A DNA stretch of 64,000 nt from Microcoleus vaginatus PCC 9802 (GTDB lineage: Bacteria; Cyanobacteriota; Cyanobacteriia; Cyanobacteriales; Microcoleaceae): NCBI GenBank assembly GCA_022701275.1, contig CP031740.1:4351001-4415000 (forward strand). Direction: 5' to 3'. The position numbers and the translations under genes were made by a program. Position 1 is the stretch's first letter. Each line of letters opens with the position of its first letter. The notes below the pieces were generated by a model. It was given only the letters and a program-made list of their open reading frames with translations, did no database searches and had not been told where the DNA came from. This document shows, piece after piece, positions 1-8,735 of the stretch.

Positions 1-1420
1 AATTAGTAATTGGAAGGTTTGAAGTTTCTTCCCCTTCAGCCTGCGATTTATTGCCTAAAACTTCTAAAATGCGGCTGATGCGGCGGATATGGCCGGAGAA
101 AGTTGACAAACTTTGCTGCAAAGATTGTTCGTCACCAATATCAGCCAAAATATTGTCAAACCAAGGCAATTCTACGGGTTCGCGGGCGGCAACAAACATT
201 CCTGCTTTCGCCATTAAAGCTGCCAAGCCCAAGGTTTTGAGGGTGACAGTTTTGCCGCCAGTGTTGGGGCCTGTGATGGCGACGACGCGGATGTGCGGCC
301 CGATGGTTAAATCGACCGGCACGACTGGAAAGCCTTGCTCGTGCTGTTGCTGCCAAACTAATAAAGGATGGCGCAACTGGCGCAGGGTAATTTGCGATCG
401 CAGGTTGCGAATTAATAATTGACTGTTTTCTTCTTTTTCCTCATCTTCTTTTTCTTCTTTTTCCTCATCTTCTTTTTCGGGATTTTTTGGTGCTAGTTCT
501 GGCTCTCCCAATTCGATAAATTTCGGCGGATTTGCTTGCAACCAAAAACTATAACGCGCTTTAGCGGCTGCTAAATCTAAAGTTGTAACTACCACCACCA
601 ATCTGTCTAAATCAGGTTTTACTGCGGCGACTTGCTCAGTGAGGGCGCGGCGGACTGCTTCTTCTTCGGCTTGTTCTTGCCTGAGAAACTGCCGCATTTG
701 GTTGTTAAGATTGACTGTGCTGTGGGGTTCTACGTACAGTGTCGCGCCGCTAGCCGAGGAGTCGTGAACGATGCCCGGTATGGCATCTTTTTGGGGAGCT
801 TTGACGGGAATGACAAAGCGTCCGCTTCTTTGGGTAATTAGCTGTTCTTGTACGGCGTTGGATTGGCGCTGCAAAATCCCCTGCAATATTTGATAAATGC
901 GATCGCGCAACTGTCGCATTTGAACTCTAATTCCTGCTAATTTAGGAGTGGCTCTGTCTGCTACTTGAGCGCGATCGTCTATACAGCGGTGGATTTCTTG
1001 CTCTAGTTCGGGATAAGTCCGCAATTGAGCTGCCAGTTCTTTGAGCGTCGGCACATCTGCCTGAGAGTCAATTATCCGGCGCAATTGCCTTGCTCCGGCG
1101 AGGGTAGTAGCAATTGCCAGCAATTCTTCGCCGCTGAGCAAACCTTGCAGTTCGGCTCGTTGCAGCGAAGTGCCGATGTCTTGGATTCCTTCAAAACTCA
1201 AAGCACCGCCAGCGCGGCTCTCTAACTGATAAGCTTCATGAGTTTGGGCTAGGAGTTCTGCTGTTTGAGCTTGAGTTGCCGGGATTGGGAGGTCGAGGGC
1301 GGCGGCGACGCCGAGTTTGGTGGCCGCGAAGGTAGCCAAGTGCTGACACAGGCGCGGCCATTCTAATAGTTCTAGTGTTTCGGCTTGAATCAAAGTTGAG
1401 GTGGTGTTGGTAATTGGCAT
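1..1420 (-). CDS. mutS2: Endonuclease MutS2, N-terminal part (truncated by window edge)
   Basis: Reading from an ATG at 1420 gives about 473 residues with no stop before the window edge. The start MPITNTTSTLIQAETLELLE and the following core and clamp segments read as MutS2. The Walker A motif GPNTGGKT is at about residues 384-391. MutS2 is an ATPase of the MutS superfamily acting on branched DNA or collided ribosomes, usually ending in a Smr nuclease domain; that C-terminal part lies outside the window. An acidic Glu/Lys stretch encoded by a duplicated 24-bp unit precedes the ATPase domain and pushes Walker A further along than usual. Family call is firm; the exact cellular role in cyanobacteria is not known to me. 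Confidence 0.93.
   Translation of the reverse strand, partial: MPITNTTSTLIQAETLELLEWPRLCQHLATFAATKLGVAAALDLPIPATQAQTAELLAQTHEAYQLESRAGGALSFEGIQDIGTSLQRAELQGLLSGEELLAIATTLAGARQLRRIIDSQADVPTLKELAAQLRTYPELEQEIHRCIDDRAQVADRATPKLAGIRVQMRQLRDRIYQILQGILQRQSNAVQEQLITQRSGRFVIPVKAPQKDAIPGIVHDSSASGATLYVEPHSTVNLNNQMRQFLRQEQAEEEAVRRALTEQVAAVKPDLDRLVVVVTTLDLAAAKARYSFWLQANPPKFIELGEPELAPKNPEKEDEEKEEKEDEEKEENSQLLIRNLRSQITLRQLRHPLLVWQQQHEQGFPVVPVDLTIGPHIRVVAITGPNTGGKTVTLKTLGLAALMAKAGMFVAAREPVELPWFDNILADIGDEQSLQQSLSTFSGHIRRISRILEVLGNKSQAEGEETSNLPITN
430..477. repeat. Exact 24-bp tandem duplication inside mutS2
   Basis: Two identical pyrimidine-rich 24-bp units lie head to tail. Read on the minus strand they encode a Glu/Lys/Asp-rich stretch between the MutS2 lever region and the ATPase domain. 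The unit length is a multiple of three, so copy number can change without breaking the frame. Confidence 0.85.
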
Positions 1421-1859
1421 TCTCAGGCGCTGACCGAGAAGGTGAATTTAACGATACTATTAATTGATTTTAAAGTTTTTTATTGTTTCCTGGCGCAATT
1501 TGAGAAAGTATCTGCGATCGCCCTCAGCAGTCTTTCGGCAGACAGCTCTGATGTAACATTAATTACGAAGGAGAAAATTTGCCTTTTTGCAGTGCCCGTC
1601 TAAAATTATACCTTCTCGTGATACCAGTCCCCAAAAAATATGCAACTGTAGGCAAGCTCCCAACTATTATTATACAGTAAGTCATTCCCCCTTTTTTACT
1701 CGAAAATATAAAATCTAAAATGGTATGAGCTATTTTTGGTTTTGAGGGATCGGGCATCGGCTGTTTTTTGGTGGCATTGAACTATTTGGGAATTTTAAAT
1801 ATGTCAGTGCAATTCTGGCGGTTGTATCCTAAAAAGTAATTTGTGGAGATGATAGAAGT
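1421..1859. other. Intergenic region between mutS2 and a kinase gene
   Basis: The gap separates divergent genes and should hold both promoters. It contains the 106-bp repeat at 1621-1726 and two GCGATCGC-type sites. A 64-codon minus-strand frame over the repeat has no convincing coding character. GGAGATGATAGAAGT before the ATG at 1860 offers a plausible ribosome binding site for the downstream gene. Confidence 0.5.
1621..1726. repeat. MITE-like repeat, copy 1 (ends ATACCA / TGGTAT)
   Basis: About 106 bp bounded by ATACCA and its inverse TGGTAT. It shares an internal CAAGCTCCCAAC block, a T-rich block and ATATAAAA near the right end with a second copy at 21295-21394. The two copies align over their whole length with small gaps. 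The short terminal inverted repeats and intergenic positions suggest a small non-autonomous element. Confidence 0.6.
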
Positions 1860-3107
1860 ATGGCAAAGATTCTGGCGATCATCGCGGATACTGTGACTTT
1901 TCAAGTTGTGCAAGAGTTACTCGGCCAAGAGGGACATCAGGTGAAAGTCGTTTCCGACGACCAAGAGGGTTTAGACTGGGCGAGGGAATTGTCCCCCGAT
2001 GCGATAATTTGCGACGGGACTTCGCCTCAAATCAACTTTTTGGAGGTGTGCCGGCTGGTGAAAGCCGATCGAGAATTGGCGGCAGCCTATTTTATTCTGC
2101 TGACAACACCGGAGCAATTTGATGAAATTCAAGAATTGGATGCGGCCTTTGACGATTTTCTGTTTAAACCGATAGTTAAGCAGGAATTATTGGCGCGGGT
2201 GCGCGCTTCTAAGAAATCGCGCGAGTTGAGGGCGCAGTTGGCTCTCACCCAGCAAGAATTGCAACTGTCGCGCGATCGAATGCTACAAACAGAAAAAATG
2301 TCTAGTTTGGGCGAATTGGTGTCTGGGATAGCCCACGAAATTAACAACCCAATTACTTTTATTTACAGCAATCTAACTCACGTCCAAAGCTACGCGACCG
2401 ATTTAATTGAACTGCTGCGATTGTATCAAAAAGAGCTAGTCAATCCCGGAGCGGAAATTATGCAAAAACAACAAGATATGGATGTGGAATTCGTACTCGA
2501 CGATTTATTAAAAATTGTGAGTTCCATGCGTACCGGGAGCGATCGCATCCGCCAAATAATTTTGTCGCTACAGGATTTTTCCCGCAGCGATCGATCTGGC
2601 TGGCAGTTATTCGATGTTTCCGACGGTTTAGAAAATACTCTGTTGTTGTTACAGCACCGCTTGCCGGCTCGCGAGGGAAGGCGAGACATCAAGGTGATGA
2701 AAGAATTCGGCAATTTGCCACAAATTGAGTGTTATGCAGGTTTGCTCAATCAAGCTTTTCTGAATATCATCAATCACGCGATCGATATTTTGGAAGAGTC
2801 TGCTCAAGAGTTGGCAGAGTTGGAATCACTCAAATTTAAGCCGGTGATTTTGATTAGCACTCAGGTGGTCGATGCTGAGCGAATTTCTATTGAGATTGCT
2901 GATAACGACATGGCAATTAGCAAAGATATCACAGCGCAACTTTCTGAGCCCTTTTTGGTTGCCCAACCTGCGGAACCACCCATCTACTCGGGACTTGCTC
3001 TCAGCTATCAGATAATTGTAGAGCAGCACAAAGGAGAGTTAAGGTGTTTTTCTGAACCAGGTAAAGGTACTAAAATTTACATAGAAATTCCCCTGCGTCA
3101 CAGCTAA
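1860..3107 (+). CDS. Response regulator-histidine kinase fusion with degenerate ATP-binding site
   Basis: The 415-residue protein has a receiver domain (about 3-118, phospho-acceptor Asp52, Lys103 in FKP), a short coiled coil (120-145), a HisKA-type segment GELVSGIAHEINNP with His159, and a HATPase-like domain (295-412). The N-box NQAFLNIINHAID is recognisable, but the G1 box DNGxGI reads DNDMAI (348-353) and the G2 box GTGLGL reads YSGLAL (376-381). The receiver also has IIAD where the usual acidic pair sits. The fold is clear; catalytic activity is doubtful. It may be a scaffold or phosphatase-only partner in a phosphorelay. It is soluble, and no partner gene is adjacent. Confidence 0.85.
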   Translation: MAKILAIIADTVTFQVVQELLGQEGHQVKVVSDDQEGLDWARELSPDAIICDGTSPQINFLEVCRLVKADRELAAAYFILLTTPEQFDEIQELDAAFDDFLFKPIVKQELLARVRASKKSRELRAQLALTQQELQLSRDRMLQTEKMSSLGELVSGIAHEINNPITFIYSNLTHVQSYATDLIELLRLYQKELVNPGAEIMQKQQDMDVEFVLDDLLKIVSSMRTGSDRIRQIILSLQDFSRSDRSGWQLFDVSDGLENTLLLLQHRLPAREGRRDIKVMKEFGNLPQIECYAGLLNQAFLNIINHAIDILEESAQELAELESLKFKPVILISTQVVDAERISIEIADNDMAISKDITAQLSEPFLVAQPAEPPIYSGLALSYQIIVEQHKGELRCFSEPGKGTKIYIEIPLRHS

Positions 3108-3391
3108 TTAATACTATTTACCGTTCGTGGGGGCGGGTTTTTGAGATTGTTTGTTTTAGCCTGATCTTATGGTGAATCCGCCCCTACAATGACTGCATTT
3201 TTTTTAAATGTAAAATTTTGTAGAGGGCATGGCAGAAGTTATCGAAAAGAGACTTGAGTTGATATTCAAGAGATTTGAAGGAGAGAGGAAGAGAATAGAA
3301 ATATGAATAATTCCATGGAGAGGGGCAAGCACGGGAGATTGCCCCTACCAAACACGGTTATGTAGATGTTGTGTGTCTAAGAGTGGAATAA
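3108..3391. repeat. Intergenic stretch with two CCCCTAC-type palindromes
   Basis: Two imperfect inverted repeats occur between the convergent kinase and thrB genes. One pairs GGGGGCGGGTTT (3129-3140) with AATCCGCCCC (3176-3184). The other pairs GGGGCAA (3322-3328) with TTGCCCC (3339-3345). Both end in CCTAC, as do several other palindromes in this window. They may act as terminators or be dispersed repetitive DNA. Confidence 0.5.
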
Positions 3392-4486
3392 CTAAAGGGA
3401 GACTTGCGCGCCTTGAGTATCGAGGCCGATCGCCCTTACATCTGCCTTTACCCCAAATTCCATCCAAGCAGCCGCCATTTCCCTCACAACCGCATCAGCA
3501 TTAGTAGCATCCGTTAAAGCCAAAAGCGTCGGCCCGGCACCGCTAATTACCATTCCACAGGCCCCTGCATTCAGGGCAGCTTGTTGCACAGTTTCATATC
3601 CCCGAATCAGAGATTGGCGGTAAGGTTGGTGAATTTTGTCTTGGAGGGCGCAGCGCAGCCAATTTTCATTGCCCGCTTCCAAAGCCCGCACTAGCAAACC
3701 GAGGTGTGCAGCATTAAAAATCGCGTCAGCCTTACTGTAATCTGCTGGCAAAACTTGGCGCGCTTCGGCTGTAGACAGTTCAAAATCGGGGATGGCTACC
3801 ACGGTCACAATATTTGGATGCCAGGGAATGTCGCAAATTTCCCAGGAACCCCCCCCTTGCCCCCCCTTGCTAAGGGGGGGTGATGGTAGAATTTCCGCAT
3901 CTAAGGGTGATTGTTCTCTTGGCCCCGCTTCGGTAAGGGGGAGTTCTTCTCTTAGCCCCGCTTCGGTAAGGGGGAGTTGTTCTCTTAGCCCCCCCTTAGT
4001 AAGGGGGGGTTGGGGGGGTGGATTGCTAGCAGCGAGGCGACAACCTCCAAGTAAAGCGGGGACAACGTTGTCGGGATGTCCTTCAAGTTCGATCGCCAAT
4101 TGCATCACTTCCACTTGACTCAAAGGCGCACCGGCTAACTCATTTGCACCGACTAACCCACCGACAATAGCTGTGGCGGAACTCCCCAAACCTCTAGCCA
4201 GCGGAACTTGCATATCTATATGTATCGCTACAGGGGGCGGCGATTGGTTGAGGCGATGGTATAACTTGACAAAGGCTAGATAAGCGAGATTGCTATCGTC
4301 TGTCTTGACTTTGGCGGCTTCTTGGCCTGTAACAGTAATTTTTAGTTTCTCGGTTGCTGAAGGTTCGAGTCGGGAGAATTGGAAGCGGTTGTAGAGGCTT
4401 AAAGCGGCGCCGATGCAGTCGAAGCCGGGGCCTAAATTGGCTGTTGTAGCGGGTACAGTAACGGTGACGGTGGAAGTTTCGGGCAT
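3392..4486 (-). CDS. thrB: Homoserine kinase with in-frame repeat insertion
   Basis: A GHMP-family kinase of 364 residues that phosphorylates homoserine in threonine synthesis. The N-terminus VPATTANLGPGFDCIGAALS and the ATP-binding motif PLARGLGSSATAIVGG (95-110) are typical, as is the C-terminal VISGAGPTLLALTD. Homoserine kinases are about 300 residues; the excess is a Pro/Gly/Leu-rich insertion at about residues 154-214, between GGCRLAA and WEICDIPW. It is made of 11-residue near-repeats of the form LTEAGLREELP. The insertion derives from an intergenic-type palindrome (see repeat at 3845-4027). The flanking domain is complete, so the enzyme is probably still functional with a surface loop. 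Gene stands alone on this strand. Confidence 0.93.
   Translation of the reverse strand: MPETSTVTVTVPATTANLGPGFDCIGAALSLYNRFQFSRLEPSATEKLKITVTGQEAAKVKTDDSNLAYLAFVKLYHRLNQSPPPVAIHIDMQVPLARGLGSSATAIVGGLVGANELAGAPLSQVEVMQLAIELEGHPDNVVPALLGGCRLAASNPPPQPPLTKGGLREQLPLTEAGLREELPLTEAGPREQSPLDAEILPSPPLSKGGQGGGSWEICDIPWHPNIVTVVAIPDFELSTAEARQVLPADYSKADAIFNAAHLGLLVRALEAGNENWLRCALQDKIHQPYRQSLIRGYETVQQAALNAGACGMVISGAGPTLLALTDATNADAVVREMAAAWMEFGVKADVRAIGLDTQGAQVSL
3845..4027. repeat. CCCTTAGTAAGGG-type repeat cluster inserted in thrB
   Basis: Several copies of a C-run/TAAG/G-run palindrome are embedded in the thrB frame, joined by about 33-bp spaced units containing GTTCTCTTAGCCCC and CTTCGGTAAGGGGGAG. One strand end reads GGGGGGGTTGGGGGGGTGG. 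The same palindrome type sits intergenically at 54854-54876. All units keep the thrB reading frame open. Confidence 0.8.
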
Positions 4487-4576
4487 TTTTTGAATGGTGG
4501 ATTTGGAATGTTTAACCGCAGATGAATGCGGATGAACGCAGATCGAAGGATATTATACTATGTTTTCAAAAGCACT

Positions 4577-5071
4577 CTATTTTTGCAGAATTTGAAGATG
4601 CTGTATGGCATCTTGATAATCGTTGGTATTGCCGTCTTTTTGATAAAGTTCCGCTGCTTTTTGATAATCGGCGATCGCCCCCGGTTCGTCTTCTAAGAAC
4701 TCGCGGACTCTGGCGCGGTTGTAGTAGGCGTCGCCGTAGTTGGGGTTGATTTCAATTGCGCGATCAAAATCTGCTTTAGCTGCTGGATAGTCTTTGAGAT
4801 TGCGGCCGTGGATGATGCCGCGTTTGTTGTAGGCTTTGGCGTAGTTGGGGTTGAGGCGAATAGCTTCGGTGTAATCGGCGATCGCCCCTTGAATATCTCC
4901 CGCCTCTGATTTAGCTAAAGCACTATTAAATAAGTCTTCAGCAGGATTTTGAACAATCGTTTTTTGAACTATTAATATTGCTGAGGATTTAGCAGAGACA
5001 GCAATGGATATATTACCAAAGATAGTAAATATTACTAGAGTAGCGATTAAATTGTAAAATGATGATTTCAT
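4577..5071 (-). CDS. Exported TPR protein
   Basis: A 164-residue protein whose N-terminus (about 1-28, hydrophobic stretch LIATLVIFTIFGNISIAVSA) is a likely signal peptide or anchor. Three TPR units follow, for example GDIQGAIADYTEAIRLNPNY, DYPAAKADFDRAIEINPNY and DEPGAIADYQKAAELYQK. TPRs bind partner proteins; no enzymatic domain is seen. The gene starts 3 bp after the stop of the Uma2-type gene, so the two are probably co-transcribed. The specific function is unknown. Confidence 0.8.
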   Translation of the reverse strand: MKSSFYNLIATLVIFTIFGNISIAVSAKSSAILIVQKTIVQNPAEDLFNSALAKSEAGDIQGAIADYTEAIRLNPNYAKAYNKRGIIHGRNLKDYPAAKADFDRAIEINPNYGDAYYNRARVREFLEDEPGAIADYQKAAELYQKDGNTNDYQDAIQHLQILQK

Positions 5072-5074
5072 AAG

Positions 5075-5641
5075 TTAGGCAAAAATTTGAGCGACAGAAC
5101 AACTAAAACCGGGCAACAAAGGCGAAGTTAGTTCATCATTGCTCAACAGCGTAGCAATGAGCCTTAAACTTGCTTGTTCCCTGCGATAAACTTCTATTTG
5201 CTGCAATTGCCAATTCACAACCCAGTATTCCTGCACTCCTCGCACCGAATAGAGTCTGAGTTTCAAATCTCGATCGCGTCTATGATTGTCTGCACCGGGG
5301 GACAATACTTCAACAATTAACTCGGGTGCGGCGGTTAAATGACCGGCTTCGTCTAGCAAGATAGCCAAGCGTTCAGTGCTCGCCCAAACGAGATCAGGAA
5401 TAACATTGTCCGCATCACTGAAAATAATGCCTGGATTGATGGCGGCTCGTCCCAAACCACTCGCTCGCGACCAGGTTTTTAACTCTAAGTAGATGTTACC
5501 ACAAGCTTCTTGATGCCCCCAATGCGGTGCTCTAGTCATAAATAGCTCCCCATCAATAATTTCATAACGATCGCCGTTATCGGGCAATAGTTCTAAATCG
5601 GCGGTAGTCCAGCGTACTTTATCAGATATTGTCTGGTTCAT
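5075..5641 (-). CDS. Uma2 family (DUF820) nuclease-like protein
   Basis: Uma2 proteins are a large cyanobacterial family with a PD-(D/E)XK-like fold of mostly unknown function. The hallmarks are YEIIDGELFMTRAPHWGHQ, a PDLVWAS segment and APELIVEVLSPGADNHRRDRDLKLRLY followed by VQEYWVVN, which carry the predicted acidic and Lys active-site positions. The frame is open upstream to 5713, but the Met at 5641 gives the family-like start MNQTISDKVRW and a usual length of 188 residues. Upstream partner of the TPR gene. Confidence 0.85.
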   Translation of the reverse strand: MNQTISDKVRWTTADLELLPDNGDRYEIIDGELFMTRAPHWGHQEACGNIYLELKTWSRASGLGRAAINPGIIFSDADNVIPDLVWASTERLAILLDEAGHLTAAPELIVEVLSPGADNHRRDRDLKLRLYSVRGVQEYWVVNWQLQQIEVYRREQASLRLIATLLSNDELTSPLLPGFSCSVAQIFA

Positions 5642-5760
5642 ACAAGCACTCTTGATAGGTGATAGAAACATTCTAAACGATCGAGCTTCTACATGATCCA
5701 CGGCTTGAAACAATCGGCATCCCCTAACTTTCGCTTTTTGTAGGCGAGACTCATAATATT

Positions 5761-5790
5761 GAAACCCGCCTGGGTGCGGGTTTCGTTTTT
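5761..5790 (+). terminator. Intrinsic terminator-like hairpin
   Basis: GAAACCCGC (5761-5769) pairs with GCGGGTTTC (5776-5784) over 9 bp with a 6-nt loop, followed by GTTTTT. The T-run faces the plus strand although both neighbouring genes are on the minus strand. It may end antisense transcription or act as a minus-strand processing signal for the VWA gene upstream on that strand. Confidence 0.6.
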
Positions 5791-5863
5791 GTAGAGGCGA
5801 TTTGGCATCGCCGAATTGTCCAATCGCCCAATTTAAAATTATTTAAAATTTCAAATCGCCCGA

Positions 5864-7099
5864 TTACTTCAAAATAGTTTTAGAAGCAATCCGAGTTTTC
5901 TTGCGATCGGCTTCACTCAATTGTTCGCCAGACTGCAAGCGAGTAGCAGAGGTTTGCAGCACAGTTGCGGCACTTTTATCGCCCATTTGCAAAGCAGTTT
6001 TAGCAGCAGTTTGCAGCATCGTAGCCGCACCGGCGCGATCGCCCTGTTGCAATCTAGTTTCTGCGAGTTGAGTTTGGCGGTATTTAGCCAAAGCTAAAAT
6101 GTGCTGCTGTACCATCGGGTTAATTGCCGGCTGATAAACTTTCAGGACATTAGTGGAAATTGCAACGGGATCGGACAGCAAACTTTGACCGACACTCGGA
6201 TCGTCGTAGCGAATTTGCAATTGCCCGATCGCCTGTGTACCTTCGGGCAACTGTCCAATATAAATATTAGCCAAAACTACTCGCTCTATATCCTTCATTA
6301 AATCTCCCAGGCGCACCATAAAACGATCGCCCTCTTGCTGTACCGGTAATTCGATCGTATCCGGGGCAACTTGGGCGATCGGTTTGAGTTCGGCTAACCG
6401 CACTTTTGGCATCAGGGAAAATAGCAAATAAGCATTAGTCAAACCTACACCTTGGACGCGGCTAAACAGTTTACCAAACTCGTCAACCGCATCTTCAGGA
6501 CGCTGAATGTGAGCCAGAGCACCGCCGCCGGCATCAGCAATCTTTTCCAAAATATCTTGATTCCAGTTATCGCCAAATCCCAAAGAATTTAAAGTCATGT
6601 TGTAGTCTGCAGCCAGTTTCGCCAACTTCAAACAGCGGCCGTCGTCGCCGTGTTCGTTTTCGCCGTCAGTCAGCAGAAACGCCTGAGATATAGCTTCTTT
6701 TTTGCCTTTGCCCAACTCTTCAATACCTAACTTAATGCCCTCATCAATTGCTGTGCCACCGGCCGAGCGCAATTGCTCAATTTGCCGTTTAATGCTACTG
6801 GGGTCTCCCACAATTTGATTGGGGACGAGGACTTTGGCTTTATGATCGAAAGCCACCGCGCAAAAGCGATCCCCGGGCTTCAACCTGTCTAGCAAACGTC
6901 CTGCGGCTTGTTTGACGGTTTCCAAGGGGCGTCCGCCCATCGAGCCGCTGTGGTCGAGAATCAGACACAGGTTTAAGGGTACGCTGGAGTCGATCGAGCT
7001 TGCCATCGCAGACACTGAAATCGCTAGCTGGCGCTGGGTCGAGGGCGCGGCAGCGTCAAGGTTAGGGTCGTTTAAAACCGGGAGCAAACTAACTTTCAT
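5864..7099 (-). CDS. VWA-domain protein
   Basis: The 411-residue protein has a von Willebrand factor A domain at about residues 42-215. The metal-ion-dependent adhesion site is intact: DHSGS (49-53), a downstream Thr in GGTAIDEG and LLTDGENEHGDD. After it comes a beta-rich segment and a C-terminal helical part. No signal peptide is evident, so it is probably cytoplasmic. VWA proteins of this kind bind ligands through a metal ion and are often near Ser/Thr kinases or phosphatases; here the neighbour is clpR in divergent orientation. Specific function unknown. Confidence 0.85.
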   Translation of the reverse strand: MKVSLLPVLNDPNLDAAAPSTQRQLAISVSAMASSIDSSVPLNLCLILDHSGSMGGRPLETVKQAAGRLLDRLKPGDRFCAVAFDHKAKVLVPNQIVGDPSSIKRQIEQLRSAGGTAIDEGIKLGIEELGKGKKEAISQAFLLTDGENEHGDDGRCLKLAKLAADYNMTLNSLGFGDNWNQDILEKIADAGGGALAHIQRPEDAVDEFGKLFSRVQGVGLTNAYLLFSLMPKVRLAELKPIAQVAPDTIELPVQQEGDRFMVRLGDLMKDIERVVLANIYIGQLPEGTQAIGQLQIRYDDPSVGQSLLSDPVAISTNVLKVYQPAINPMVQQHILALAKYRQTQLAETRLQQGDRAGAATMLQTAAKTALQMGDKSAATVLQTSATRLQSGEQLSEADRKKTRIASKTILK

Positions 7100-7171
7100 G
7101 CGGGATACCTAAAGATTGCGTTACTATTTCTTTAAGAATAGCTCCATCAGTTCAGGCAACATTTCGGTTAT

Positions 7172-7831
7172 ATGAACACACCAATTAAAGCTGTGCAATC
7201 GCCATACTACGGGGAAGGGAACTCTCGGACGCCACCTCCCGATTTGCCATCCCTGTTGCTGAAGGAGCGGATCGTTTATCTGGGGATGCCTCTAGTGCCT
7301 GCGGTAACAGAACTGATTATCGCTGAACTGTTGTTCTTGCAGTACGAAGACCCGGATAAGCCAATCAAAATCTACATCAACTCGACCGGCACTTCTGGTT
7401 ACAGTGGCGAACCCGTCGGCTTTGAAACGGAAGCCTTCGCTATCTGCGACACGATCAGATACATTAAGCCGCCCGTGCACACTATTTGCCTCGGTTCGGC
7501 AATGGGGATGTCTGCGATGCTTTTAGCGGCTGGTACAAAAGGCTTTCGGGCGAGTTTGCCCCACGCTTCTATTGTGTTGCACCAACCCAAGGCGTACACG
7601 CGGGGTCAAGCAAGCGACATTCAAATTCGGGCTAAGGAAGTGCTGGCAAATAAAGCAACGATGCTTGAGATTTTTGCAAGCTGTACTGGCCAACCGATCG
7701 AAAAGATTACTAAAGATATGGATCGGTTGCTGTACCTGACGCCCCAGGAAGCTAAAGAATACGGTTTGATCGATCGCGTTCTTGAAAGTTCGGAAGAATT
7801 GCCGAAACCGCTGCCGGCTGGAGTCATCTAA
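7172..7831 (+). CDS. clpR: ClpR, inactive ClpP-like subunit
   Basis: A 219-residue ClpP homologue. The segment aligned with the catalytic GLAASMG reads GSAMGMS, so the nucleophilic Ser is Gly (about residue 112). His137 in IVLHQP is kept, but the catalytic Asp region MDRDYFMS reads MDRLLYLT. This pattern is known for ClpR, which forms a mixed ring with ClpP3 in cyanobacteria and plastids. An insertion after YINSTGTSG is also ClpR-like. It is followed after 180 bp by clpP3 on the same strand, as expected for the cyanobacterial pair. Confidence 0.95.
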   Translation: MNTPIKAVQSPYYGEGNSRTPPPDLPSLLLKERIVYLGMPLVPAVTELIIAELLFLQYEDPDKPIKIYINSTGTSGYSGEPVGFETEAFAICDTIRYIKPPVHTICLGSAMGMSAMLLAAGTKGFRASLPHASIVLHQPKAYTRGQASDIQIRAKEVLANKATMLEIFASCTGQPIEKITKDMDRLLYLTPQEAKEYGLIDRVLESSEELPKPLPAGVI

Positions 7832-8011
7832 CGGGGCTGTGAAAGAAAGTTTTGAATTTTAAGTTTTGAATTTTAAGTTAAAGAGTTCAAAATTCTCGCA
7901 CCAGCGTTGAGAAGGACGAAATAACCTCAAAATTCAAAACCCGAAATTCAAGACCCGAAATTTCCAACTCAAAACTACTCGTCAATTACCAACTAAACGG
8001 AGTTCCGAATT

Positions 8012-8605
8012 ATGCCTATAGGTGTGCCAAAAGTTCCCTACAAAATGCCGGGTGGTTATGATACTCAGTGGATTAATATCTACGATCGCCTCTACCGGGA
8101 ACGGATTATTTTCTTGGGCAGGGACGTTGACGATGAAATTGCCAATCAAATCATCGCTGTGATGCTCTATCTCGATTCGGAAGATTCAGGTAAGGATATT
8201 ATTTTGTACATCAATTCCCCAGGCGGGATGGTGTCGGCAGGCATGGCTATTTTTGATACCATGCAGCACATTAAATCGGACGTGGTGACGATTTGTGTGG
8301 GCTTGGCTGCTTCTATGGGTTCTTTCCTGTTAGCTGCCGGTGCGAAGGGGAAACGGTTAGCTTTGCCTCACTCGCGAATCATGATTCACCAGCCTTCTGG
8401 GGGGACGCGGGGACAAGCAACGGATATTCAGATTGAGGCGAAAGAGATTCTGCGGCTGCGCCACGAACTCAATAATATCTATGCTAAGAATACTGGCAAG
8501 CCGATCGAGAAAATCGAGAAGGACATGGATCGCGACTATTTCATGTCCGCTCAGGAAGCCAAGGAATACGGCTTGATTGACAGAGTGATCGAAGATCGTC
8601 CGTAA
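8012..8605 (+). CDS. clpP3: ATP-dependent Clp protease proteolytic subunit ClpP3
   Basis: A 197-residue serine protease subunit with the complete triad: Ser101 in GLAASMGS, His126 in IMIHQP and Asp175 in MDRDYF. Adjacent ClpR suggests this is the ClpP3 paralogue, forming the ClpP3/R core that works with ClpC. A GGAG motif lies about 11 nt before the ATG. The 180-bp spacer behind clpR is AT-rich with repeated GTTTTGAATTTTAA and complementary TTCAAAATTC blocks, which could fold or separate the transcripts. Confidence 0.93.
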   Translation: MPIGVPKVPYKMPGGYDTQWINIYDRLYRERIIFLGRDVDDEIANQIIAVMLYLDSEDSGKDIILYINSPGGMVSAGMAIFDTMQHIKSDVVTICVGLAASMGSFLLAAGAKGKRLALPHSRIMIHQPSGGTRGQATDIQIEAKEILRLRHELNNIYAKNTGKPIEKIEKDMDRDYFMSAQEAKEYGLIDRVIEDRP

Positions 8606-8669
8606 GTTATTTTTGCGCTTCAGTAGTGCGGGCAACCCTCGCACTACAACCTAGTTCGCAGTAAATTTT

Positions 8670-8699
8670 GGCAGAATCTTTACATTTAAGGATTCTGCC
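8670..8699 (+). terminator. Hairpin downstream of clpP3
   Basis: GGCAGAATC (8670-8678) pairs with GATTCTGCC (8691-8699), 9 bp with a 12-nt loop. The T-tract after it is weak (ATATTTAAT), so termination is plausible but not certain. It lies between clpP3 and the J-domain gene. Confidence 0.5.
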
Positions 8700-8735
8700 A
8701 TATTTAATGGTATTATCAACGCTCATTCATGCTAG

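Noticed and set aside
1563..1757. 64-codon minus-strand frame
   Set aside because: It runs through the ATACCA/TGGTAT repeat and has no family pattern.
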